The position numbers were made by a program, and so were the translations under genes. DNA of 5,163 bases from Desulfoplanes sp. (GTDB lineage Bacteria > Desulfobacterota > Desulfovibrionia > Desulfovibrionales > Desulfomicrobiaceae), in NCBI GenBank assembly GCA_028708105.1, contig JAQVZR010000176.1, positions 1-5,163 of the forward strand. The letters are read 5' to 3'. Shown piece by piece: positions 1-5,163 of the stretch (position 1 is its first letter; every line of letters begins with the position of its first letter). Below the pieces are notes generated by a model that had not been told where the DNA came from, made no database searches, and saw only the letters and a list, made by a program, of their open reading frames with translations.

Positions 1-2068
1 AGAAATCTCTGGGAGCGATCCAGGTTGGGGCCTTGGCCAGATTGATGTCTTCCCATCCTTGGGGAATATCTTTCATGCAGGAGCGGAACACCGGATGCAC
101 CTTACCCCAGTCATGAAGCTCGGCCGCCAGGGAAAGCACGGAAGCAAGGTGATCTTCTCCGACTCCCATCGTGGTGAGGATGGCAGAAAGTTCTTCTGAC
201 ACCTCGCTGCAGTGTGTGGCAATGGTGCGCCAATGATTTTTTCGGCTCTCCCCCTCGTGATCCTGAGCCAGGTCGGCATTTTCTGTCTCAATGCCCGGGA
301 CAATGGGAACCGGCGGGGTTTTCGTATCCGGTTTTTCTCCGGTCCAGCCACGTTGGGTGCTGTAGCCGCCTGTTTTTGATTCCACACAAATGATCATGCC
401 CGGATACGCATCTCCATTTTTCAGAGGAATCCACTGACCATCGAGATAGTCCCATCTCCAGGCGCGTAGTTTTTTGTTTTTGTCTAAAGGCCATTGCTTC
501 ATTTTGTAGACGGGTACCGGGCAGAGGGCATCCTTGGTCGGTTGCAGGTTTGCCGGAGGAACTTCTTTTTCCGGGATATCGGCTACCCAGAACACGGAAA
601 CATCGCGTTCATCTCCAGAGCGGATGAATCGGCTGATATCCAGATCCGCTCCGGTGAGATCCGGGCTGGTGTCAAAAAGTTCATCGGCTTCACGCCGGGT
701 GAGGAGATGAATATATTCGTAGGGAAAAAGGCGGGACAGAAGTTCCGGATTGTCCGTTTCGAGCATTTCCTCAAGGGAGGTGAGGGTCGCGAGATCGGCT
801 TTGCCGTCCAGGAGTTCCAGAGCTTCTTTTGCCGCCAGCAGTTCCTGGGGTTGATAGGGCAGGGTTTTGTCACCCAGTTCCCGGTCAATGACCAGGATGT
901 TGCCCTGTTCTCCATAGCGTGCACAACGTCCAAAGCGTTGTATCAGGCTGGCCCATGGAGCGAGTTCGGTGATCAGATTGATGGCGGAGATATCTACGCC
1001 GGCCTCAACCACTTGGGTTGCCACGATGATCCGGTCGGCATCCGGGGAACAATGTTCTTTTGCCAGAAAACGGTCGGGCCACCTGGCACGTTCAAAGCCC
1101 CTGAAACGACTGTGGACCAGTTCGATTTCTGCCTTAATTTTCTGTTTTTGGACCAGGGTGAGGAGTTTTTTATGGATTTCCGTGGCTGTGTCTACAGTAT
1201 TGACCACGACCAGGGTAATTCTTCCGTACCGGCCCGGTGTTGCATCCATGTGCCTCTTGAGAATCGGTTCTGCCAGATTTCCTTCTGTGCCTTTGGGTGT
1301 GGGAATGGTCTGTATTTCAAGTCGTTTAGGGATGTTCCAGAGAGTCCCTGTGCGATCTTTTTCAGGGAGGGTGAGCATATCGTTTTTGAGCTCTTTCAGG
1401 TCTGCGTGGGAATCGACACTGTCCATCCACTCGGGGCGGAGGGTGGCACTCATCCACCATGTTTTACAGGGCCGGAAGGTTTTTTCTGCCTTTGCATCGT
1501 CATTGCGGAATGCCTGGAGCTGAACCGAGGTGATCAAGGCCACATCCATAAGCTGCACCTCATCCATGACCCACAGACAGTCGGTATTGAGCAGTGCATA
1601 TTCCATGGGCCACCGTCCCCGCGCCGCGCCGTATCCCCGGTTTAATGCCCGGGAGAGCAGCATGTCCTGAGTGCCGATGAGAATGGCGTTTTCTTCAGGA
1701 TACAGACGCCAGTCCGTTGCGTCTTCTCCCCCCATCAGAATGTGGATGCCGGTTTTGCCGGAATGAGGTTCTTGGCCATCCCAGATCAGATTTTGGGTTT
1801 GAAGAGCCTTCTGCATGTCGCGCATAGTCTGTTCAACCAGAACCCGCATGGGCAACATCCAGACCAGACGCCGGGGCCAGGTTGGATCGTGGCGGATGAT
1901 CCGGTTATAGATCCATGCTCCACTGACCCCAGCGCTTTTCCCGAACCCGGTGGGGATGCGGGTAAGGCGATTGATGCAGTCTTGAGCATTGCCGATATCT
2001 GCCTGCCATGCATGGGGGGCAAATCCGGTGAGCGTTTTGAACCATTCAGTATACGACATGGTGTTCAT
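1..2068 (-). CDS. cas3: CRISPR-associated helicase/nuclease Cas3 with C-terminal HD domain (likely subtype I-G), partial: 3' end off the window
   Basis: Cas3 is the nuclease-helicase that type I CRISPR Cascade recruits to an R-loop to unwind and degrade target DNA. The open frame gives 689 codons from the ATG at 2068 to the left edge with no stop. SF2 helicase motifs appear in order: Walker A IPTGFGKS (residues 38-45), motif II DEVQ (179-182), motif III SAT (217-219), motif V VATQVVEAGVDIS (359-371) and motif VI QRFGRCAR (387-394). The HD nuclease comes after the helicase, with THCSEV (His619) and ELHDWGKVH (His652, Asp653, Lys656); the rest of it lies outside the window. Most Cas3 proteins carry HD at the N-terminus; the helicase-HD order is typical of subtype I-G (old I-U). 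DEVQ replaces the usual DEVH/DEAH. The start is supported by GGGAG 9 nt upstream (2082-2078), inside the regulator gene that overlaps it by 23 nt. A second in-frame ATG lies at 2059. The Cas3 identity is near certain; the subtype is inferred from domain order. Confidence 0.95.
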   Translation of the reverse strand, partial: MNTMSYTEWFKTLTGFAPHAWQADIGNAQDCINRLTRIPTGFGKSAGVSGAWIYNRIIRHDPTWPRRLVWMLPMRVLVEQTMRDMQKALQTQNLIWDGQEPHSGKTGIHILMGGEDATDWRLYPEENAILIGTQDMLLSRALNRGYGAARGRWPMEYALLNTDCLWVMDEVQLMDVALITSVQLQAFRNDDAKAEKTFRPCKTWWMSATLRPEWMDSVDSHADLKELKNDMLTLPEKDRTGTLWNIPKRLEIQTIPTPKGTEGNLAEPILKRHMDATPGRYGRITLVVVNTVDTATEIHKKLLTLVQKQKIKAEIELVHSRFRGFERARWPDRFLAKEHCSPDADRIIVATQVVEAGVDISAINLITELAPWASLIQRFGRCARYGEQGNILVIDRELGDKTLPYQPQELLAAKEALELLDGKADLATLTSLEEMLETDNPELLSRLFPYEYIHLLTRREADELFDTSPDLTGADLDISRFIRSGDERDVSVFWVADIPEKEVPPANLQPTKDALCPVPVYKMKQWPLDKNKKLRAWRWDYLDGQWIPLKNGDAYPGMIICVESKTGGYSTQRGWTGEKPDTKTPPVPIVPGIETENADLAQDHEGESRKNHWRTIATHCSEVSEELSAILTTMGVGEDHLASVLSLAAELHDWGKVHPVFRSCMKDIPQGWEDINLAKAPTWIAPRDF

Positions 2069-3071
2069 TGTGCCTGTCTCCCGGTTCGATATGTTTGCTA
2101 CTGGAGGTTGTGTTATAGATCGCATGCATATTTTTGACGGTTTTTCGCACTTCTTCCCTCAACCACCCCGGTTCCATAACCTCGCACTCGGCCCCCCACC
2201 TCGCAGCCCACCAATAGACCTCCCGAGGTTCGGTCACTTCCACCGCAAAGGTCAGGGAGCCGTCGGCATGGTTGGTGATTTTTTGGGACGGGTGGCGGAA
2301 TTCTTCCCGGATATACGGGGCTGCTTTTGGTGAAAATCTGATCCGTACCCATTGGGGGGTATCTCCGGAAAAGATGCCGAAGGAACCGTTATGGAATGTT
2401 TTGAAGTCGTATTCTTTACAGGGGGAAAAACGAAGATGGGTAGAAGTTATTGATGTTATGCGGCAGGCCTTGAAGCAACGCATCTCTTTTCTTTCAACAC
2501 ATTTTGCATCCAGATACAGGGAGCCCGCATAGGTATATAATTGGAAAGGATGGATGGTGTAACTCATGGGATTATGTCCCGGTTTGGTATATTCAACGAT
2601 AATCCGGTTGCGTAGGGCAATGTCCTTTTGCAGGTGTACCAATATTTTCTTTGGGCATCCATAGATGGGGGGAATGCCCGTCTGATCTAAAAGGTCCCGA
2701 CAGGTTGTGCATAATTCCTTGTCTGTTGCAGACATGAGTTGACGGGCTGCATCCTGGGCGCAGTTGGACAAGTATGATTCCTGGGTTTTTCCGATTTGTC
2801 CCAGCAGGAGAAAGAGGGCCAGAATTTTGTCCAGGGAAAGAGTGCTCAAGGGAATGGTCGTGTCCTTGTCGATGACATAGTGTTTTTCCCGAGGATCGTG
2901 ATGAAAAAAAAATCCTAGAGCTTCCAGAAATTTTTTATCTCTGGAAAATTGTGTTCGGCTTATTCCCAACTGGCCCCAAAGTTTGTGACCGGTCAGTTCC
3001 GGATGGGTTTTGATTTCCTGGTACATAAGTATAATACGTTGGAGCTGTTTGTTCCGTGTGATTGTACGCAT
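2046..3071 (-). CDS. WYL-domain transcriptional regulator, first gene of the cas3 operon
   Basis: This is a 341-aa predicted DNA-binding regulator with a winged-helix-like N-terminus (about residues 5-60, with LWGQLGISRTQFSRDKKFLE as the likely recognition region), a middle helical linker, a WYL core (about 156-212) and a C-terminal WCX-like extension (about 241-320). The WYL core shows IIVEYTKPG, HPFQLYTYAGSLYLDAK (174-190) and FKACRITSI (200-208). The tripeptide itself reads LYL, a common variation. Proteins of this build (for example BrxR and CapW) sense a nucleic-acid-like or other ligand and usually repress phage-defence operons; that role is family knowledge, not visible here. The start at 3071 follows AGGAGA (3082-3077) at good spacing. 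The stop codon lies inside the start of cas3, which implies one transcript and translational coupling, so this is probably the local controller of the CRISPR operon, possibly autoregulated. A run of nine T in the coding strand (plus-strand A at 2904-2912) encodes FFF at residues 54-56. Confidence 0.85.
   Translation of the reverse strand: MRTITRNKQLQRIILMYQEIKTHPELTGHKLWGQLGISRTQFSRDKKFLEALGFFFHHDPREKHYVIDKDTTIPLSTLSLDKILALFLLLGQIGKTQESYLSNCAQDAARQLMSATDKELCTTCRDLLDQTGIPPIYGCPKKILVHLQKDIALRNRIIVEYTKPGHNPMSYTIHPFQLYTYAGSLYLDAKCVERKEMRCFKACRITSITSTHLRFSPCKEYDFKTFHNGSFGIFSGDTPQWVRIRFSPKAAPYIREEFRHPSQKITNHADGSLTFAVEVTEPREVYWWAARWGAECEVMEPGWLREEVRKTVKNMHAIYNTTSSSKHIEPGDRHNEHHVVY
2078..2082 (-). 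promoter_or_regulatory. Ribosome binding site of cas3
   Basis: GGGAG on the minus strand lies 9 nt before the ATG at 2068 and inside the last codons of the WYL gene. It supports 2068 rather than the in-frame ATG at 2059 as the cas3 start. The position is consistent with reinitiation by ribosomes that finish the regulator. Confidence 0.55.
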
Positions 3072-3076
3072 ATATT

Positions 3077-3082
3077 TCTCCT
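3077..3082 (-). promoter_or_regulatory. Ribosome binding site of the WYL regulator
   Basis: AGGAGA on the minus strand, 5 nt before the ATG at 3071. It is a near-consensus Shine-Dalgarno sequence and fixes the start of the regulator gene. The 24 bases between it and the large palindrome carry no other obvious signal. Confidence 0.75.
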
Positions 3083-3106
3083 GAAAGCAGAGAGGGGGCC
3101 AGGGAA

Positions 3107-3148
3107 TGTTTCACCCCACTCCCCATCTGTGGGGAGTGGGGTGAAACA
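3107..3148. repeat. Perfect 18-bp-arm palindrome resembling a solitary CRISPR repeat, in the predicted leader of the WYL-cas3 mRNA
   Basis: The left arm (3107-3124) and right arm (3131-3148) are exact reverse complements over 18 bases, separated by 6 bases (ATCTGT); the outermost two loop bases can also pair, giving a 19-bp stem and a four-base loop. The inner 40 bases (3108-3147) begin GTTTC and end GAAAC, the ends typical of many CRISPR repeats. There is no second copy in the window, so it is not an array here. There is no U-run after it on either strand, so it is not a standard terminator. It falls between the predicted promoter and the ribosome binding site of the minus-strand operon, so it would be transcribed as a very stable hairpin. 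It could be an orphan repeat, a Cas6-type processing site, or a regulator's operator. Arms this long are unusual for CRISPR repeats, so that reading is tentative. Confidence 0.85.
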
Positions 3149-3169
3149 AAGAATATGGGTGAACTGGAA

Positions 3170-3181
3170 AATTGTACAATT
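3170..3181. promoter_or_regulatory. Candidate operator: 12-bp perfect palindrome over the -10 region
   Basis: AATTGTACAATT is a perfect palindrome that overlaps the downstream end of the predicted -10 box and the expected start point of the WYL-cas3 transcript. A dimeric regulator bound here would block RNA polymerase. The WYL protein encoded just downstream is the obvious candidate, which would make it autorepressing. A short palindrome in AT-rich DNA can occur by chance, so this is a hypothesis from position. Confidence 0.4.
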
Positions 3182-3207
3182 ATACACCGTTACAAATTGA
3201 ATGACAA
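3179..3207 (-). promoter_or_regulatory. Predicted sigma-70 promoter of the WYL-cas3 operon
   Basis: On the minus strand a -35 box TTGTCA (3207-3202, one mismatch to TTGACA) and a perfect -10 box TATAAT (3184-3179) are separated by exactly 17 bases. Transcription would begin near 3172, giving a leader of about 100 nt before the WYL start codon that contains the large palindrome. No competing match of this quality was seen upstream of the gene. Confidence 0.7.
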
Positions 3208-3241
3208 GGATGCCTTCAAAAAGGATGTATTACATTTTTTT

Positions 3242-3727
3242 GTTTGCCCGGCAAAGCCGGGTCCCCATCCGCTTGGAAGAAAGTGGAGATGCCACGTCTG
3301 AAGGGAAATCAATCCGAATTCCAAGGGCGTTTCTGGTAACGGAAGAGGCTGGAGGAAGAGATAGGAAGTGAATGGTACATAGCGTAAGCGAACCTGATTC
3401 GGCTCATGCAGTGGGTAAGCCTGCCAAATAGGCGAAGCCCGATAACGGAGTGGAGGAGAAAACGGAAACGATCTGCAACTATGATTGCAGGGGCTGTTGG
3501 AGGCCAAAAGAACCAGCAGTTGCGAAGGAGTGAAGTTCTATCGAAAGTTTTGGAAACGTGCTGGAAAGGTGGATGGAGAACAAGCCGCCTGACGAGGCGG
3601 ACACGCGTAGCGGAGGTACCCACGCTAACAGAAATGGTGACAAGTTTGACAAACAAATCGACACCGGCGAAGACACCATGTTGGAATTATTGCACCCTGT
3701 GGGAAGGATTCTGCTTATCTGAACGTA
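3242..3727 (+). mobile_element. Group II intron remnant: 5' ribozyme part (domains I to about IV), 3' part missing
   Basis: The stretch has no convincing gene of its own but has the look of a bacterial group II intron 5' half: a GC hairpin CCCGGC-AAA-GCCGGG (3247-3261), then purine-rich structured segments such as GCGTAAGCGAACCTG, AGGCGAAGCCCGATAACGG, GGCCAAAAGAACCAGCAG, and a hairpin CCGCCT-GACG-AGGCGG (3585-3600) followed by ACACGCGTAGCGGAGGTACC, which resembles sequence that normally precedes the intron reverse transcriptase. The 5' end may be GTTTG at 3242, just after seven T; it departs from the usual GTGYG, so the boundary is uncertain. No reverse transcriptase catalytic region and no domain V hairpin follow: the SWIM gene begins at 3743. 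The element therefore looks truncated by deletion and unable to splice or move unaided. The identification rests on recognised pattern, not on a computed covariance model. Confidence 0.6.
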
Positions 3728-3750
3728 ACCCAAGGAAACACAATGAGTGA
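3634..3750 (+). pseudogene. Possible N-terminal remnant of the intron-encoded reverse transcriptase/maturase
   Basis: A short frame starts at 3634 with MVTSLTNKSTPAKTP and ends at a stop at 3748-3750, inside the SWIM gene start. The opening residues and their position directly after the intron's CCACGCTAACAGAA segment resemble the beginning of some group II intron reverse transcriptases. The match seems to fade near 3727, after which the sequence is the leader of the SWIM gene. No fingers, palm (YADD) or maturase region is present. It is best read as a decayed start of the intron ORF; the alternative is a chance frame within ribozyme sequence. Confidence 0.35.
3732..3736 (+). promoter_or_regulatory. 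Ribosome binding site of the SWIM gene
   Basis: AAGGA six bases before the ATG at 3743 supports that start. It sits just beyond the point where intron-like sequence seems to end. A promoter for this gene was not found: TTGACA at 3646-3651 has no acceptable -10 box at normal spacing. Confidence 0.6.
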
Positions 3751-4768
3751 CTGGGGATGGTCACGCTATGTACCCGTGGCTGAAAGAAGACAAAAAGCCC
3801 TGCGGGAAATGGCCAAGCTGCGTAAAAAAGGAAAAAATATCTGTCCAGTGGAAATAGAGGGACGGACTATTGTTCGCACCTTCTGGGGTAAAGGCTGGTG
3901 CACCCATCTGGAGTCATTTTCCGATTATGATAACCGTCTGCCCAGAGGTCGAACCTATGCCCGCAACGGTTCGGTCTGCCATCTGGAAATCAACAAAGGG
4001 CACGTTACGGCCATCGTCAGTGGCTCTGAATTGTACAAAATCGCAATAAAGATCAAAAGCCTGCCGGCAACCAGGTGGAATTCCATAAAGAAACTATGTG
4101 CGGGACAAATCGGCTCCATGCTGGAACTTTTACAGGGCAAAATTTCCAAGCAGGTCATGGAAGTGGTGGCCAACAAGGAAAATGGGTTGTTTCCATTGCC
4201 GGGAGAGATGAAGTTTACGTGCTCCTGCCCGGACGGGGCCATGATGTGTAAACATGTGGCTGCTGTTTTGTACGGTGTGGGCAATCGCCTGGATTGCGAC
4301 CCCGGGTTGCTGTTTGAACTCAGAGGTGTCGATGCTCAGGAACTGATTGCCGAGGATATGAATCTTCTTGACTCGCAACAGGCAAGCTTGGGTGACAGTC
4401 TGGCCGAGCAGGATCTGGGAGATATTTTTGGCATCGAGCTGGATTCTGAAGTGCTGAATGAACCTGCGGTTGAAAAGGTTCCACAACCCTCTACAAAACA
4501 ACCATGCAACGTTTCCAACGTTCAAAAAATTAAAGCAAGGTCCGGGATTGGCACAACCAAAGCGGCAGCCAAAACCAAACGTTTCAGCCCTACAGGTCCG
4601 AAAATCAAAAAGCTGCGTGAGGCCCAGGGACTTTCTTTTGAAAAATTTGCGGATAAGGTGGGGGCGTGCACGGGAACAGTGCGCCGTTGGGAATCAAAAC
4701 GCGGCAAAAACAAGATGCGTGCTGATTTTTTGCAGGTCCTGCAGGAGATGTTTGCAGAACATTCATGA
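3743..4768 (+). CDS. SWIM zinc-finger protein with C-terminal XRE-like helix-turn-helix
   Basis: This 341-aa protein contains a SWIM zinc-binding motif, Cys160-x-Cys162-x6-Cys169-x-His171 (CSCPDGAMMCKH), preceded by the conserved block of bacterial SWIM proteins: RTFWGKGWC (45-53), DYDNRLPRGRTYARNGSV (61-78), VSGSELYKI (92-100) and GLFPLPGEMKF (148-158), and followed by HVAAVLYGVGNRLD and LLFELRGVD. SWIM domains are thought to bind DNA or protein. After an acidic linker (about 203-245) and a basic low-complexity stretch (about 261-282), residues 284-336 form a predicted helix-turn-helix (KIKKLREAQGLSFEKFADKVG, TVRRWESKRG) like XRE/Cro repressors, so the protein is probably a DNA binder with two modules. 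The start follows AAGGA (3732-3736) 6 nt upstream. The next gene, 34 bases on, resembles an SNF2-type helicase, the usual operon partner of this family. The physiological role is not known. Confidence 0.85.
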   Translation: MSDWGWSRYVPVAERRQKALREMAKLRKKGKNICPVEIEGRTIVRTFWGKGWCTHLESFSDYDNRLPRGRTYARNGSVCHLEINKGHVTAIVSGSELYKIAIKIKSLPATRWNSIKKLCAGQIGSMLELLQGKISKQVMEVVANKENGLFPLPGEMKFTCSCPDGAMMCKHVAAVLYGVGNRLDCDPGLLFELRGVDAQELIAEDMNLLDSQQASLGDSLAEQDLGDIFGIELDSEVLNEPAVEKVPQPSTKQPCNVSNVQKIKARSGIGTTKAAAKTKRFSPTGPKIKKLREAQGLSFEKFADKVGACTGTVRRWESKRGKNKMRADFLQVLQEMFAEHS

Positions 4769-4769
4769 C

Positions 4770-4783
4770 CCGGATCAATCCGG
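4770..4783. repeat. Short inverted repeat between the SWIM and helicase genes
   Basis: CCGGAT-CA-ATCCGG lies two bases after the SWIM stop codon; as RNA it would form a 5-bp stem with a UCAA loop. It is followed by TTGTCTTC rather than a U-run, so it is at most a weak attenuator or mRNA-stabilising hairpin between two genes likely to share a transcript. Confidence 0.4.
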
Positions 4784-4802
4784 TTGTCTTCATGGCTTCA
4801 TT

Positions 4803-5163
4803 ATGTCAATCATACAAATCTCCCCTTCCGGTCGCCTCAGCCTGAGCAAAAATGAGGCTCAAGAACTGGATGCTTTGTCCGCAGCCTTCAGCCGAAATTG
4901 GTGTGAGGGCTTGTTCTGTCTGGCCGCCAAACGTGATTTTTGGCCTGCGTATCCTGAGCTGAAGTTCTGGGAATATCTGGCCTCCAGCTACCTGACCAGG
5001 CTCTGCCATACTCCCCCGGAGCATTCCGAGCCGGATATCAAACCACCCTCGAAAACTGAACTGGAGTCCATGCTTGATACCGCTCCTCCCATGCGCGGTG
5101 GAGAGTATCTCACTATAGATTTGTTGCTTGTTGTCTGGAATTCTCTGGCCGGATGGGTGGAAT
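4803..5163 (+). CDS. N-terminus of a probable SNF2-family DEAD/DEAH-box helicase, partial: 3' end off the window
   Basis: The frame opens with ATG at 4803 and gives 120 codons to the right edge without a stop. No helicase motif is reached. The call rests on the resemblance of the N-terminus to the leading domain of bacterial SNF2-like ATPases: AFSRNWCEGLFCLAA, then LKFWEYLASSYLTRLCHTP (a pattern of aromatic and hydrophobic residues seen in that family), and PPMRGGEYLTIDLLLVVW, near the family's PPM-G-EYLT segment. Genes of this type often follow a SWIM gene, as here, and would use ATP to translocate on double-stranded DNA, perhaps with the SWIM protein as a DNA-binding partner. No strong Shine-Dalgarno sequence precedes the ATG, so translation may depend on coupling to the upstream gene. 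An ATG at 4792 is in another frame. The assignment is probable, not certain. Confidence 0.7.
   Translation, partial: MSIIQISPSGRLSLSKNEAQELDALSAAFSRNWCEGLFCLAAKRDFWPAYPELKFWEYLASSYLTRLCHTPPEHSEPDIKPPSKTELESMLDTAPPMRGGEYLTIDLLLVVWNSLAGWVE

Noticed and set aside
494..1645. Long plus-strand open frame of 383 codons
   Set aside because: It lies antisense to cas3, whose frame shows ordered helicase motifs throughout. The plus-strand protein has no recognisable motif and is a shadow of that coding sequence.
3107..3148. Palindrome as a rho-independent terminator
   Set aside because: The stem is strong but neither strand has a run of T after it, and it lies between a promoter and its gene.
3107..3241. 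A CRISPR array starting at the repeat-like palindrome
   Set aside because: No second copy of the repeat was found in the window, and the sequence to its right is accounted for by a promoter and possible operator.
3235..3261. T7 tract plus CCCGGC-AAA-GCCGGG hairpin as a terminator
   Set aside because: The T-run precedes the hairpin on the plus strand and becomes an A-run after it on the minus strand, the wrong arrangement for both directions.
3646..3674. TTGACA at 3646 as the -35 box of a SWIM promoter
   Set aside because: At 16-19 base spacing there is no sequence close to TATAAT, and the hexamer lies within probable intron ORF sequence.
3406..3750. A 114-codon plus-strand frame as a gene
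   Set aside because: Most of it covers structured intron-like sequence and has an Arg/Lys-rich composition without domains. Only its last part, from 3634, might be a remnant of a reverse transcriptase start.
3955..4525. Minus-strand frames opposite the SWIM gene
   Set aside because: They are antisense to a well-supported coding sequence and have no recognisable motif or ribosome binding site support.

Overview
The window looks like a piece of a bacterial defence island, read as two divergent units around a non-coding centre. The gene content (a Cas3 with its HD nuclease at the C-terminus, a WYL regulator, a SWIM zinc-finger protein next to an SNF2-type helicase, and a group II intron remnant) would fit a Gram-negative environmental bacterium, perhaps a Desulfobacterota or related lineage. 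That placement is inferred from style and gene content only.

Left unit, minus strand (about 3207 down to 1). A strong-looking promoter, TTGTCA-N17-TATAAT, lies upstream of a WYL-domain transcriptional regulator (3071-2046). The regulator gene overlaps by 23 nt the start of a long cas3 gene (2068 down to the left edge, 689 codons visible with no stop or frameshift). The Cas3 has all the main SF2 helicase motifs first and an HD motif at about residue 652. This order is characteristic of subtype I-G (formerly I-U). The rest of the effector genes (csx17/cas8g, csb1/cas7, csb2/cas5-6) and the array would be expected beyond the left edge.

Centre (3072-3742). It holds, in order: the regulator's ribosome binding site; a perfect 18-bp-arm palindrome that begins GTTTC and ends GAAAC and so resembles a lone CRISPR repeat, placed in the predicted 5' leader of the WYL-cas3 mRNA; a 12-bp palindrome over the -10 box that may be an operator; and about 480 bases that look like the 5' ribozyme part of a group II intron, ending in what may be the first codons of its reverse transcriptase. 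The intron's 3' part is absent.

Right unit, plus strand (3743 to right edge). A 341-aa SWIM zinc-finger protein with a C-terminal XRE-like helix-turn-helix is followed after 34 bases by the N-terminus of a protein that resembles the bacterial SNF2/DEAD-box helicases that commonly pair with SWIM proteins. No experimentally known function can be assigned to this pair from sequence. Its position beside a regulated CRISPR operon makes a role in DNA defence or repair a reasonable hypothesis.
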